Assembly: GCF_963583255.1 (NCBI RefSeq)
Contig: NC_084808.1
Location: forward strand, 29,096,300-29,160,299
Source of the DNA: Pyrus communis
Lineage: Eukaryota; Streptophyta; Magnoliopsida; Rosales; Rosaceae
Length of the DNA: 64,000 bases
Direction: 5' to 3'
Shown one piece after another: positions 10,501 to 21,412 of the stretch. Within the stretch, counting starts at the first letter, position 1. Each line of letters opens with the position of its first letter. The notes under the pieces were generated by a model. The model searched no databases, was not told the origin of the DNA, and saw only the letters and a program-made list of their open reading frames with translations. A program made the position numbers and the translations under genes.

Positions 10501-11098
10501 TCTAGATAGGCGGGCTGGCTAAACAGTCACATCCAATCTGAGTCTTGTTGTCTTAGTTCTTGGAGGTATATAACTTTATAGCTTGTTTTACCTTTGTTTC
10601 AGGTCGGTGATTTTGGTATTCTTGTAAGGTCTGGTTTCAGCGTATCTAAAGCTCTGTTCTTCAACTTTCTCTCAGCACTTGTGGCACTACTTGGAACCGC
10701 AGTGGTAAAGTATTGTCTTTGTTGTAGGGTTATTCCATTTTAGTTAGTATCTTCGATAATTGAAATGAGAGTAATCCGTTGCTATTGATGCAGGCTCTCA
10801 TTTTGGGACAGAATGCAGGACAGTCATCTTTGATTGAGGTGACAATAATGTAGCCTGGGAATGTTCTGGTTAAATATTCGGTTCATATTTGGCTTTCATG
10901 ATCCAAGTAGTTATCTTTATACTTTGTTGAATCTGTTTTCAGGGTTTTACAGCTGGTGGATTTATATACATTGCTGTTGCTGGAGTGCTTGCTGAAACGA
11001 ACAACAATGGCGGCTCATCATTGAAAAGCACGGCTTTACAGTTAACTGCATTGATACTTGGCATGGGAGTTGCCCTATGTATATCACTTTTTGAATGA
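7587..11098 (+). CDS. IAR1: IAR1-like ZIP-family zinc transporter, eleven exons
   Basis: The product is a KE4-type ZIP metal transporter of about 495 residues. Arabidopsis IAR1 is needed for sensitivity to the auxin conjugate IAA-alanine and is thought to move zinc in the early secretory pathway. Exons: 7587-7935, 8337-8420, 8531-8580, 8840-8891, 9230-9343, 9613-9890, 10102-10251, 10351-10458, 10603-10704, 10794-10838 and 10943-11098 (1488 nt, all phases close). An N-terminal signal-like helix is followed by three His-rich stretches: residues about 35-65 (HSHSHSHSHGH), exon 5 (HSHSHLHKHSHSH) and exon 6 (HGHHHHHH). The ZIP signatures are HQLPHAF in exon 4, HNFTDGMALG at the start of exon 8 and HEIPQEVGDF across exons 8-9. 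The intron after 9890 begins GCAAGC, a GC-AG intron; no GT site there keeps the frame. A possible polyadenylation signal, AATAAA, is at 11500. The gene looks intact. Confidence 0.93.
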
Positions 11099-11730
11099 AA
11101 CTTTGTTTAGAAACCGGAGCACGACCATCCAAATGTACTGCACAGGCATCAGGGTTTTACAGCTGATAATTGTGCGGTGAATGTGGATAAGGGACGGGAA
11201 GACAGAGAAGATGAAGGTGGTTAACCTTGCCGCGGTATTATTCTGGAAACTCTCAAGGGTGATACCATAGCGGACAACTCTCCAAGGAAGACGGTGAACT
11301 TGCTCTTTTTTACTCCCCTGTTTAGGAGATTACAGTTTCTTCATGTCTTTTTCCTTTCAGATACTATATATAGGACGTGATTTTTGCAATGAAAGAGAAG
11401 TTATCATATGCTATGCCCCTTCCTTTAAAATAGGAAACTGATTTCTGCAATCCCTTTTCTCCTCCTGCACACCTTCTGTTTTGTTTGGTCCTCGGATTGA
11501 ATAAAACCAAAGAAAATCAATGGAGAAAGTTAAAAGAGTCTCTCAGAGAGGTGAGCAAGTGTGCGGAAATCACTTTTCCTAAAATAAGTGAGAAAAACTA
11601 GACGATTCTATGAACGTGCCAATGAAATCATAAAAAGTCCAAGCTTGGGCTAACTATAAGCTACAACATATGTGATATCAAGAGGATCTTCTCATCACTG
11701 AATAAAAACGAAAACTGGGTTTAATTTCGT
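11099..11730. other. Convergent 3' flanks of IAR1 and the minus-strand gene
   Basis: This holds the IAR1 3' UTR (AATAAA at 11500-11505) and the 3' flank of the minus-strand gene ending at 11731. No further gene is visible. Confidence 0.5.
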
Positions 11731-12838
11731 TCAAGAGTCGAACTTGTCGAACTGCTGGAGCATTTGAAAGACGGTGATGCTCTGCGTTGGGAGAGAAGGA
11801 AGAGGTGGCATCCTTCTCAGAGGTGATATCATATGGTCGCCGCGGGTGAGTGTGTGGTGGTGCCTCTTACGCACTGCTCGAACAGGAGGTGCCGTTGCCA
11901 CTGCCGCTACCGTCGGATTCATTAATCCTTGATTGCTATAAGCTGCTCCAGGCGCAGATGATGCTTCTGTCCTCTTACGCATGCTATTGCTCTCTGAAAG
12001 CCTTTTTTCCTTCCTCCCTCCTCCCTGTAAATGCATTTTACGTGAGACAAAATCAATCTGCATATATAACACTGCCAGAGGTTAAATATACGCCTCAAGT
12101 TTTTACTACTAATTGTATTGAAATTCCATTCAGTCCATGTATTCGAGCAACAAAATAACATCAAGATCTACATACACACACACACACACACAAAATAATA
12201 TATATATATATATATATATATATGAAAAGGCAATGACTGGAGGAAGAAACGTTTTAGCTTGGAACGTCTCTCACTTACAAGTGAGGAGAAATGTTACCCG
12301 ATCGTAATGCTAGTGACTGAGGTGAGAAAGTGTTCATTACGAAATTTTACCGACAAAAGCACAAAAGGCATATATAAGGTGAAATGTCATGTAAGAAGGA
12401 ATGAAATATCTATCAGATTACTTGCTCACATTAATGACAGAAGAGTCGGGCATCGGGCATTTGACAGGGCGATCCTCATCAGGTGGCTCAAGAGGATGTT
12501 CCACCGGCCAAAACTCGAAGTCGACTTCAACCTGCATATGATGGTCATGATTATGAACATCCATGCACCTGCTGCTTCTGTGTTGATTCTCCCTCGTTTC
12601 ATATAAAAGTGGAGCTTCGCCTTCCCTTCCGTCCTAATTAAACATTCATGTTAATGAGTACTACTCAAGGAAAAGATAGAAAAGGGAAGTGATTTCTGCA
12701 CACTAAACAAGTCTGGGCAGGAGGAGAAAATGAGTGCGGATCGAAACCATTACCCATGGAAAAGTGTATGTGTGGCTAGAGAAAGAGAGGACTTACAAAA
12801 TCATCCTCACATGAAAATCCCATAGAGATGTAGTTCAT
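11731..12838 (-). CDS. Unrecognised 179-residue plant protein, three exons
   Basis: I do not recognise this family. The model on the minus strand is exon 1 12838-12797, exon 2 12633-12430 and exon 3 12024-11731, stop TGA at 11733-11731. All three junctions are GT-AG and phase 0, which is unlikely by chance. The protein begins MNYISMGFSCEDDF. The middle exon has a His-rich run (HNHDHH) and a striking block, FEFWPVEHPLEPPDEDRPVK, followed by CPMPDSS. The last exon is basic, then Pro/Met-rich, and ends QMLQQFDKFDS. There is no signal peptide or membrane segment. Composition suggests a small soluble or nuclear regulator; the function is unknown. Intron 2 contains an (AC)n(AT)n microsatellite at 12174-12222. 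The upstream region carries two GA runs (12880-12902 and 13253-13283). Confidence 0.72.
12174..12222. repeat. Compound AC/AT microsatellite
   Basis: An (AC)n run followed by an (AT)n run lies inside intron 2 of the minus-strand gene at 11731-12838. It is a simple-sequence repeat, likely length-variable. Confidence 0.9.
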
Positions 12839-13248
12839 AGTAGTGTTGTTGCATGCCAGAAGCTGAGAAAATTTTAGAGAGTGAGAGAGAGAGAGAGAGA
12901 GAGGAAAATATAGGAAAGAGAAAGCTGAGGGGCATGAAAAGGAGGAGTAAAAGAGAGAGAGAGGTGGCGGTATGGGATGATTTTGCACAGTGGAATGAAG
13001 ATTCCCACCATTTTCGTCTTTTTGGATTTACTGAGCTACTTTAGTTGAACCCTTTTTTCTTTTCTTTATTGGGTTTGGGACCTGCCCTTAATTGCAGCTA
13101 TCTTTCTCTTTTTTTCTTCCTTTCACTTTGTTGCTTTTAGGGACATTTTCTACTGTAGTAACTCTATGCAGCTTGCTTGATTAAAAATATAACCTTACTT
13201 TCTGCTTTTCATTGGTTTGCAGAACTTAAGCAGCTAGCCAGCAAACGC

Positions 13249-13291
<43 letters not shown>

Positions 13292-14454
13292 TGTGGCTAT
13301 AGAGTAGTAGGAGGAATGAAAAGCTAGGAATGCAGGCTCATACTCACAAACACATTCATACTGACCCAAATTTTAAGACACTTTATTTTTGTAGGTGCTT
13401 AATTTGTTCATTCAACGCAAATTGCAATACATAATACTTTATGCAGTACCCTACACAAAAGCAATCAGCATTATGCTCCGTAGTTTTCTAAAGTTACCAA
13501 AAAATTACTATTTGTTCTCCACAAGACACAGCGTATCTACAACCTGATCATTAGAAGATTTTGTTGTCTCATCTAGTAGTCTTAATCATATATCATACAT
13601 AGTTTGTCAAAATATGCTTAAAAGTTGTTATTATTGCTTTGACGACTTGTTTCAACATGCGTGCCAAACTAAAATTGTAAGTCATATTGCTTACAGTTCT
13701 TGAAAGAAATTTAATTTTTCAATTTTTTTAGATCTTACAATTTGTCGATTTCAACAAGTATTATTGAATTTTTATGATGAAGCGGCTCATAAAAAACATG
13801 TAGACAAACAAAACTGATTATATTAGAAACCTCCTCTCTCTAACTACAATCATTGTCTTAACCTATATGAGAGATGTGGTCAATTTGGTATGTATAAGCA
13901 ACATTATCGTTTATAAGTGAGTTTGTTTAGCATGGACGCAATATAGACCAACATCTGTGACCGTTAAATCTTTAATTATTGAATAATTGACTCCCGTTAT
14001 TGAGCGGCCATTCTAAAAATTTTCGGTGTTTGAGTATATGAACACAACTCTCTTAATGGATCCTTTCTGGCATATTGGTGTATATAGTATATCTCCTAAA
14101 AATAGAAACGCGTTAATTAACTTGTTGCAAGCATAACAAACCTTTGGAACAAGTCCAAAAAAAGCAAATACATCTAGATGTATGCATCTTTCTTATTCTG
14201 GTGAAAAAAATAACAGCCAGCCAGTGCTGCTCTTCTGTTCGTTGAGATTCCATCACTCGTTTTATTTGGAAAATCACTCAAAAAATATTTTATTCCCAAT
14301 TTATTCACCTCCCAAATATAGCCACAGGCTGTCTGTCCAATTGGAAAAACAAACAAAAACAATGTAATTAGAGAGCTAAAATAAGGGAAAGGAGGGTTTG
14401 CATGAGAAAGTGCTGGTGACAAGTTAGAATTAGAGAGAGAGAGAGAGGAGGGAA
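12839..14454. other. Divergent intergenic region with GA microsatellites
   Basis: This separates the starts of the minus-strand gene (12838) and the plus-strand ANTH gene (14455), so it must hold both promoters. GA runs occur at about 12880-12902, 12953-12962, 13253-13283 and 14433-14448. The last directly precedes the ANTH start codon. No other gene is visible. Confidence 0.55.
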
Positions 14455-15720
14455 ATGAAACTGTGGAAAAAGGCTGCCGGGCTAATCAAAGACCGGAACA
14501 GCATCTGGGTGGCCACCATCTCACGGCGGACGTCGTTCCGCAACCCCGATTTGGAGGCCATCATCATCAAAGCCACCAGCCACGACGAGGCCACCGTCGA
14601 TTACAAGAATTTCCACAGGGTGTACCAATGGGTCCGCACCTCTCCGCTCTACCTCAAGCCCCTCCTTTACGCGCTCTCCACGCGCATGGAGAAAACTCAC
14701 TCTTGGGTCGTCGCTCTCAAAGGCCTAATGCTCATGCACGGCATTTTCTGCTGCAAAATCCTCTCCGTCCAAAAGATCGGCCGGCTGCCGTTCGACCTTT
14801 CCAACTTCTGCGACAAACATTCTAAGCCCAGCAAGACGTGGGCGTACGACGCGTTTGTCCGCGCTTATTTTACGTACTTGGATCAGAGATCCGCATTTTT
14901 GAGCACGTTGGTGAAGAAGAACAACAGCAAGTCCGACCAGGAGGAGCCGCCGCTGCTGGAGGAGCTCGGGCGACTGCAAAAGTGGCAGTCGTTGCTCGAC
15001 TTGCTTCTCGAGATCAAGCCGGAAGCGATTAGTCCGCATCGCACTAATAATCACACATACAATAACAACAAGGTTTATCTTATTTCCGAAGCAATGATAT
15101 GTTTGCTGACGGAGATCTTTGACGTGTACAGCAGAGTCTGCAAAGCGATTGCCGGCGCGCTGTTGAGGATTTACACGGCCCCAGGCAAGCAGGAGGCGCA
15201 GATGGCGCTCGGGGTGGTTCAGAAGGCGGGGGTTCAAGGGGAGGAGCTCTCATTGTACCTCGAATACTGCATGGATATGGGGATCCTCAGCGCGGCGGAT
15301 TGTCCTAAAGTCGAACAGATCCCGGAAGAGGATATCAGAGACCTCGAACGGATAATCAACCAAGCGTCGAAAAGGAAGGAAAGCTTCGTGGAATGCGACC
15401 GGATGGCGGCGGCGCAGATGGAGGAGGACAAAGCGATCGTGGCCATGCAGAAACCGACGAAGAAATCCAAGACGATAATTACGGACAAATGGGAGGTGTT
15501 TGAAGAGGATTTGATCAGCTGGGTGAGCGCAGATACATCTGGATTTTCCGATGTGAGCGGATACAGCTACAATACTACGAGCAGTAGTGCTATCGGTGTC
15601 GGGGGACAAGGACAATATAGAAACCCTTTTGCGCCGTCGTCAAAAAATATAATACCGTATCATCATCCTGTACCTACTGCATATAACCACCAAGTTCTTC
15701 CAGATTTGATTAGTTTCTGA
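14455..15720 (+). CDS. ANTH-domain clathrin assembly protein (PICALM9 type), single exon
   Basis: The product is a 421-residue ENTH/ANTH/VHS-family protein, a putative clathrin adaptor that binds phosphoinositides at the plasma membrane or trans-Golgi network during coat assembly. It begins MKLWKKAAGLIKDRNS. The ANTH domain (about residues 1-270) shows IIIKATSHDEATVDY, the PI-binding-type segment of the family, and the helix block RVYQWVRTSPLYLKPLLYAL. Near 345-355 is the subfamily motif IITDKWEVFEED. The C-terminus is low complexity and ends DLISF, with NPF at about residues 388-390, an EH-domain-binding type motif. It resembles the short At1g25240/At1g68110 group. Coding GC content is much higher than the flanks. 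A polyadenylation signal, AATAAA, is at 15752. The ATG follows a GA-rich leader, and no upstream in-frame ATG fits better. Confidence 0.92.
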   Translation: MKLWKKAAGLIKDRNSIWVATISRRTSFRNPDLEAIIIKATSHDEATVDYKNFHRVYQWVRTSPLYLKPLLYALSTRMEKTHSWVVALKGLMLMHGIFCCKILSVQKIGRLPFDLSNFCDKHSKPSKTWAYDAFVRAYFTYLDQRSAFLSTLVKKNNSKSDQEEPPLLEELGRLQKWQSLLDLLLEIKPEAISPHRTNNHTYNNNKVYLISEAMICLLTEIFDVYSRVCKAIAGALLRIYTAPGKQEAQMALGVVQKAGVQGEELSLYLEYCMDMGILSAADCPKVEQIPEEDIRDLERIINQASKRKESFVECDRMAAAQMEEDKAIVAMQKPTKKSKTIITDKWEVFEEDLISWVSADTSGFSDVSGYSYNTTSSSAIGVGGQGQYRNPFAPSSKNIIPYHHPVPTAYNHQVLPDLISF

Positions 15721-16440
15721 CGATAATTATTGTTTTTGATGTTTTTGTTGGAATAAAAAAATGTTGGACAGCGTTTGATTAATTCCCTTGCTCCCCAGCG
15801 CAGCTTAATTCATCATCATATTCTCCCAATTTTTGTGGATCTTATATTCTTCCCCCTTGGGCCTTACTGATATTCATTTTTTGAGCTTGATTTCTTCGTC
15901 ACTACTTTTTTGTTTTACTTGTTAATCATCATATTAATTTGATCAATTACTATTACGTATGTGCAAGTATGCCAACTGTGAATTGTTAGCTGGAATATAT
16001 CCTATATTACACTAATTTCTTCCTGAGTTGTTTTTATTATATTCAGACATTTGCCGGAATTTATGAAAATACAAATTTCAATTTTTGCTTGTGTTTCTTT
16101 CTTTTATTTTGTTGCGCTTCTATTATTGATAAAAAATTAAAAAAAAATGTGTGAAGGACCGGGCGAGAGATTTTTGAGTGCAATGGTTTTACCCTTTCAA
16201 AAAACAATCTGCAACAGGGGAAAAAAAAAAATGAAGCTGAAGGAATTGGCAAAATTTGATCTCGATTTGGTTTTGTTGACCAAATTTGGGTCATTGAAAT
16301 TCACTTTCCGAACTTTAGAAAACTTAGTGCTGTACTTTAACAAATGTATGAAATTGAAAAAAAAATAGAAATAAATGTATGATATTGAAATGTTATAAAA
16401 AATTTGCATGAGGTTGTAATTGACCCCCTTTATTAGTTTA

Positions 16441-16471
<31 letters not shown>

Positions 16472-16734
16472 TTATATTTTAACTTTAGTTTTGTTCCCCA
16501 AGAGGTATAAAAATGCTCTCCTCGTCCCAAGCTTCGTGTTGATACCTCTTGTGCGTAAAATGGTTGAGAAAGGATTCGGTTGTGTTATTTTAGAATTTTC
16601 TGACAAAAATCCAATTCTTGTGCAAACTCGGGGAAATTAAGTTTAGTGCACTAATTATTATTAGTTTAGTGATTAGTGTAATAATTTCCCGTATAGGAGA
16701 TGATCACCCGGAAGAGTACTGCGAGCAAAATAGT
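15721..16734. other. Intergenic AT-rich spacer
   Basis: This holds the ANTH gene 3' flank, then AT-rich DNA with a TA run (about 16440-16460) followed by four TTTATA repeats. No gene is visible. Confidence 0.5.
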
Positions 16735-17132
16735 TTAATTTTGGGACCTAATAAATTGTAGGATCACACCCAAATGTCTTGCAACATTTTCCTTAACTTC
16801 CACGCAAAATATTTCGTAAAACTAAAAGTTTTAATTCTTTTCACAACAAATGTGATTTTAACCCACATTTTCCAATCAGTTTCGAAATTTATGGAAGATT
16901 CATTATAATCAGAAATTTGAGTCATTCTCGTCACACCCTAAGATTAATTTTACGACATTCCGAATATTTTCAACACAAAAATTTATATTATGAGTGTCCT
17001 CTATTAGTTCATATTATTTCTTCTATTTTTCAATGTTAAAAATCAATAAAAAACAATTTCGAGACCTAATAAATGGTAAGATCACATCCAAATGTCTTGC
17101 AATATTTTCTTTAACTTCCATGCAAAATATTT

Positions 17133-17795
17133 TGTAACATCCCATATCGACCAACGGAGAGGGGGTGATGTGCCTTATATGTACATGCCCACCTCCATAT
17201 AGCACAAGATCTTTTGGGAGCTCACTGACTTCGGGTTCCGTAGGAACTCCGAAGTTAAGCAAGTTCGCGCGAAAGCAATCCTTGGATGGGTGATCCATTG
17301 GGAAGTTCTCATGTGAATTCCTAGAAACAAAATTGTAAGGGTGTGTTCGGGGCCCAAAGCGGACAATATCGTGCTACGGTAGAGTCGAGCTCGAGATGTG
17401 GTGGGGGTCCAGGTCGAGATGTGACAATTTGGTATCAGAGCCACTTTGCCGTGAAGTGCGAGTGTGTCGACGAGGACATCGGGCCCCTAAGAATGGTGGA
17501 TTGTAACATCCCACATCGACCAACGGAGAGGGGGTGATGTGCCTTATATGTACATGCCCACCTCCATATAGCACGAGGCATTTTGGTAGCTCACTGGCTT
17601 CGGGTTCCGTAGGAATTCTGAAGTTAAGCGAGTTCACATGAGAGCAATCCCATAATGGGTGACCCATTGGGAAGTTCTCGTGTGAGTTCCTAGAAACAAA
17701 ACTGTGAGGGTGTGGTTGGGACCCAAAGTGGACAATATCGTGTTACGGTGGAGTCGAGCACGGAATGTGGTGGGGGTCTGGGCCAAGATGCGACA
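17133..17795 (+). mobile_element. Complete Cassandra element (two LTRs)
   Basis: LTRs lie at 17133-17426 and 17502-17795 (294 bp each), starting TGTAACATCCCA and ending ATGTGACA or ATGCGACA. The target duplication TATTT is at 17128-17132 and 17796-17800. The 75-bp interior starts with the initiator-methionine tRNA primer site TTTGGTATCAGAGCC and ends with a short purine-rich stretch before the second LTR. Each LTR has the 5S-like core. The LTRs differ at roughly one position in ten by eye, so the insertion is old. It encodes no protein and would depend on another element's enzymes. Confidence 0.95.
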
Positions 17796-18714
17796 TATTT
17801 GCTACACTAAAAATTTCTAATTGATTTTAAGAATTTTTGCAAGATTCATTAGAAGTCAAAATTTGAGTCATTCTAATCGTAACGCATGTTTCCTAAAATT
17901 AATTCAAGACATTCTAAAATTTTTCAACATATAAAATATATTTGGGAGACCCCTTATTAGTTTATATTATTTATTTTTATTTTTCAAATTTAAAAAATCA
18001 ATAAAAGATAATTTCGGGACCTAATTAATGGTAGGATCACATCCACACGTCTCGCAACGTTTTCCTTCACGCCCACACAAAATATTTCCTAAAACTAAAA
18101 ATTTGAATTTTTTCACAAAAACTGTGAGTTTTACTTATCATAAGCAAAATTTTGAGTCATTCTAATCGCACCACATGTTTTAAAAAATAATTAGGATATA
18201 ATAAATGGTAGGATCACATCCAAAGCTCTTGTAACATTTTTCTTAACTTCCACACAAAATATTTCCTAAGACTAAAAATTTCAATTTTTTTTCACAAAAA
18301 CTGTGGGTCAGGTTTTCCATTCGATTTTGAGAATTTATACAAGATTCATTATAAGCAAAATTTGAGTCATTCGATCGTCGCATCACATGTTTCCTAAAAT
18401 TAATTTAGACCATTCCGAATATTTTTCGTGTCATAAGATTATATTTGGGAGACCCCCTATTAGTTTATATTATTTAAAAAAAATCAATTTTAAAATTCAA
18501 TAAAAAATAATTTCGAGACCTAATTAATGTTAGGATCACATCCACATGTCTTGCAAAGTTTTCCATCATGCCCACACAAAATATTTCCTAAAACTAAAAA
18601 TTTGTATTTTTACACAAAAACTGTGAGTTATATATATATATATATAACCTACGTTTCCAATCGATTGTGAGAATTTTAACAAGATTTATGATAAGCCAAA
18701 ATTTGAGTCATTCT

Positions 18715-19375
18715 TGTCACATCCTGGCCCAAGCCCCCACCACATCCCGAACTCGACTCCATCATAGCATGATATTGTCCGCTTTGGGCCCCGACCACGC
18801 CTTCACGGTTTTGTTTCTGGGAACTCACACGAGAACTTCCCAGTGGGTCACCCATCATGGGATTGATCTCGCGTGCTACTCGCTTAACTTCGGAGTTTTG
18901 ATGGAACCCGAAGCCAGTGAGCTCCCAAAATGCCTCTTGCTAGGTAGAGAAGGGAATATACATATAAGGCATAGATGATCTACTCCCCTGAGTGATGTGG
19001 GATGTTACAATCCACCCCCCTTAGGGGCCCAACGTCCTCGTCGGCACACATCCGACCAGGGATTGGCTCTGATACCAAATTGTCACATCCCGGCCCGAGC
19101 CCCCACCACATCTCGGGCTCGACTCCACCATAGCATGATATTGTCCGCTTTGGGCATCGACCATGCCCTCACGGTTTTGTTTCTGGGAACTCACATGAGA
19201 ACTTCCCAATGGGTCACCCATCATGGGATTGCTCTCGCGCGCTACTCGCTTAACTTCGGAGTTCCGATGGAACCCGAAGCCAGTGAGCTCTCGAAAGGCT
19301 TCGTGCTAGGTAGAGAATGGAATATACATGTAAGGCATAGATGATTCACTCTTCTAAGCGATGTGGGATGTTACA
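18715..19375 (-). mobile_element. Complete Cassandra element, opposite orientation
   Basis: LTRs lie at 18715-19009 and 19081-19375 (295 bp each), read on the minus strand. The target duplication ATTCT is at 18710-18714 and 19376-19380. The interior ends next to the right LTR with GGCTCTGATACCAAAT, the reverse complement of the tRNA-Met primer site. The two LTRs are visibly more alike than those of the 17133 copy, suggesting a younger insertion. It splits a tandem-array unit inside the phrase GAGTCATTCT. Confidence 0.95.
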
Positions 19376-19569
19376 ATTCTAATCGCACCACATGTTTTCC
19401 AAAATTAATTTAGGATATTCTGAAGATTTTCGACACCTACAAATCTCTTTGGGCGCCCCGCTATTAGTTCATATTATTTTTATCTATTTGTCAATGTTAA
19501 AAATCAACAAAAAATAGTTCCCCACCTAATAAATGGTATGATCACATCTAAAGGTCTTGTAACATTTTA

Positions 19570-19690
19570 CTTTTTTTTAGTACAATGATATATTTTACAC
19601 TAAGGGGAGGGGGAATTCGGCTAAGCCACACAATAGACAACCTAATTAGGTATCGAATTCGTCATCCACGAGATTCAAACCTAAAACTTT
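19570..19690 (-). mobile_element. SINE-like fragment in the tandem array
   Basis: On the minus strand this contains GGTTTGAATCTCG, close to a pol III B box, and ends in an A-run (T-run at 19571-19578 on the plus strand). It interrupts a repeat unit between CATTTT and the ...CAAAATATT phrase. The upstream half with an A box is not seen, so it is a 3' fragment. Assignment to a SINE family is inference. Confidence 0.5.
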
Positions 19691-20565
19691 TCACCGCAAA
19701 ATATTTTTTAAAACTAAAAGTTTCAATTTGTTTCACAAAAACTATGAATTATAACCAACGTTTTCCAATTGATTTTGAGAATTTATACAAGATTCATTTT
19801 AAGCCAAAATTTGAGTCATTCTCATCACAACACATGTTTCTTAAAATTAATTTAGCATTCCGAAGATTTTGGACACATAAAATTATATTTGGGAGACCCC
19901 TATTAGTTTATTTTTTAATTATTTTTTCAACTTTAAAAATCAATAAAAAATAATTTTGGGACTTAATAAATTGTAAGATCACGTCCAAAGGTCGTGGAAC
20001 ATTTTCCTTTACACCTCACAAAATATTTCCTAAAACTGAAAGTTTCAATTTTTTCACAAAAATTATGAGTTATAACCCATGTTTTGCAATCGATTTTGAG
20101 AATTTTAACAAGATTCATAATAAGCCAAAATTCGATTTATTTTAATCGCACCACATGTTTTCTAATTTAATTTAAGACATTCTAAAGATTTTCGACACCT
20201 ACAAATCTCTTTGGAGGCCCACTATTAGTTTACATTATTTTTTTTCTATTTTTGCAGATTTGAAAATTAATTAAAATAATTTAGGGACTAATACATGGTA
20301 TGATCACATTCACAGGTCTTGCTACATTTTCCTTAACTCCGCAAAAATTGCTGAAACTAAAATTTTCAACTTTTGCACATAAATTGTAAGTTATAGCCCA
20401 CATTTTCCAATTGATGAGAATTTATACAAGATTCATTACAAGCCAAAATTCGAGTCATCCTCGTCCCATCACATGTTTCCTAAGATTGATTTTAAGACAC
20501 TCCAGACATTTTCGACACAAATTAATTTAGAACATTCCGAAGATTTTCGACACCTAGCTTCTGTC

Positions 20566-21412
20566 AATTCTCTAATGATTATTCCTCCCGTATTAGACTC
20601 TAAATCCGTTTCCTAAGCAACCGTCACTTCTCTAATGACTATTTCTCTCGTACAAAACTATATCAAACATTTTCCTCTCGAAGCGAAAACATAAAGGATG
20701 TACGAGTACAACACTTGAAAACAGAAATGCTGCAACTATGTAGATTCTTAAATCCCCATGCTAAATCTAGTCATTTCTCTAATGACTATTTCTTTCATAC
20801 AAAACCTGTATCAAGTATGTTCCTCTCGGAGCGAAAACATACCAAATCTACGAGTACAACACTTGAAAACACAAGTACTGCAGCTTCTCAAACAAGGCAA
20901 ACCCAAGATTATAAACAAAAAAACGGAACAAGCATGACTTTCACAGCATAGATACATATGTGCATCAAAAGGTGCCACGATCTTTCTATATAGCCATAAC
21001 TAGTAAGTAGCATGCTACACGATATAGACCTCGGTCGTTATAAGCCAGAGAAGCAATGCACATTGAACATACTACTTTTGAATACAACAGAGGAATACAA
21101 AAAACAAGCATTCAGTGCAAAATATTGCGAGCATTAGATTAAACGGAGATGGAATGCTATCCAACAACAATTCAATAAATAACAACTCATCCACATAATC
21201 CTGGTGGCCAGAAAAGTCGGCCCTTAAACAGAAGCCGAAAGGAAAAAAAATTAACAAAAAGAACAAGTCCAGATTTTAAAAACAAGTATCATCCGTCTTG
21301 ACTGAAAATTGAATGACTACAAATTATCTGAAAGATCTCCTGCAAGAGGCCACATAAATATATACAGGTGAAATAGACCAAATGCAATGGAAGTCACACC
21401 AACACAGTAACT
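20566..21412. other. 3' flank of the BPC gene with a short tandem duplication
   Basis: A unit of about 140 bp is repeated at about 20627-20735 and 20769-20883; both contain TCTCTAATGACTATTTCT and GAGTACAACACTTGAAAAC. The rest, up to the BPC stop codon at 21413, is probably its 3' UTR and flank. No other gene is visible. Confidence 0.55.

Larger units (their letters stand above)
16735..20565 (+). repeat. Decayed tandem repeat array, about 320-bp unit, eight units
   Basis: The phrase TAGGATCACATCC or close variants recurs at about 16759, 17072, 18028, 18207, 18532, 19536, 19972 and 20298. It is always followed by a CTTGCAACATTTTCCTTAA-like phrase, ACACAAAATATTTCC, a CACAAAAACTGTGAGTTA-like phrase and GATTCATTATAAGCC. 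After subtracting the inserted elements, spacing is mostly 313-338 bp, with shortened units of about 288 and 179 bp. Two Cassandra elements and a SINE-like fragment interrupt it. No unit encodes a protein. It could be a minor satellite or a local tandem duplication of a non-coding sequence. Confidence 0.85.

Noticed and set aside
14725..15615. Minus-strand frames within the ANTH gene
   Set aside because: They are shadows of a GC-rich coding exon; only the plus frame has family motifs.
17023..19344. Several 60-115-codon frames in both directions
   Set aside because: They are translations of Cassandra LTRs on one strand or the other; the element is non-coding.
16735..20565. CRISPR-like array
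   Set aside because: Units are long, diverged and directly abutting with no spacer pattern, in a plant nuclear context.
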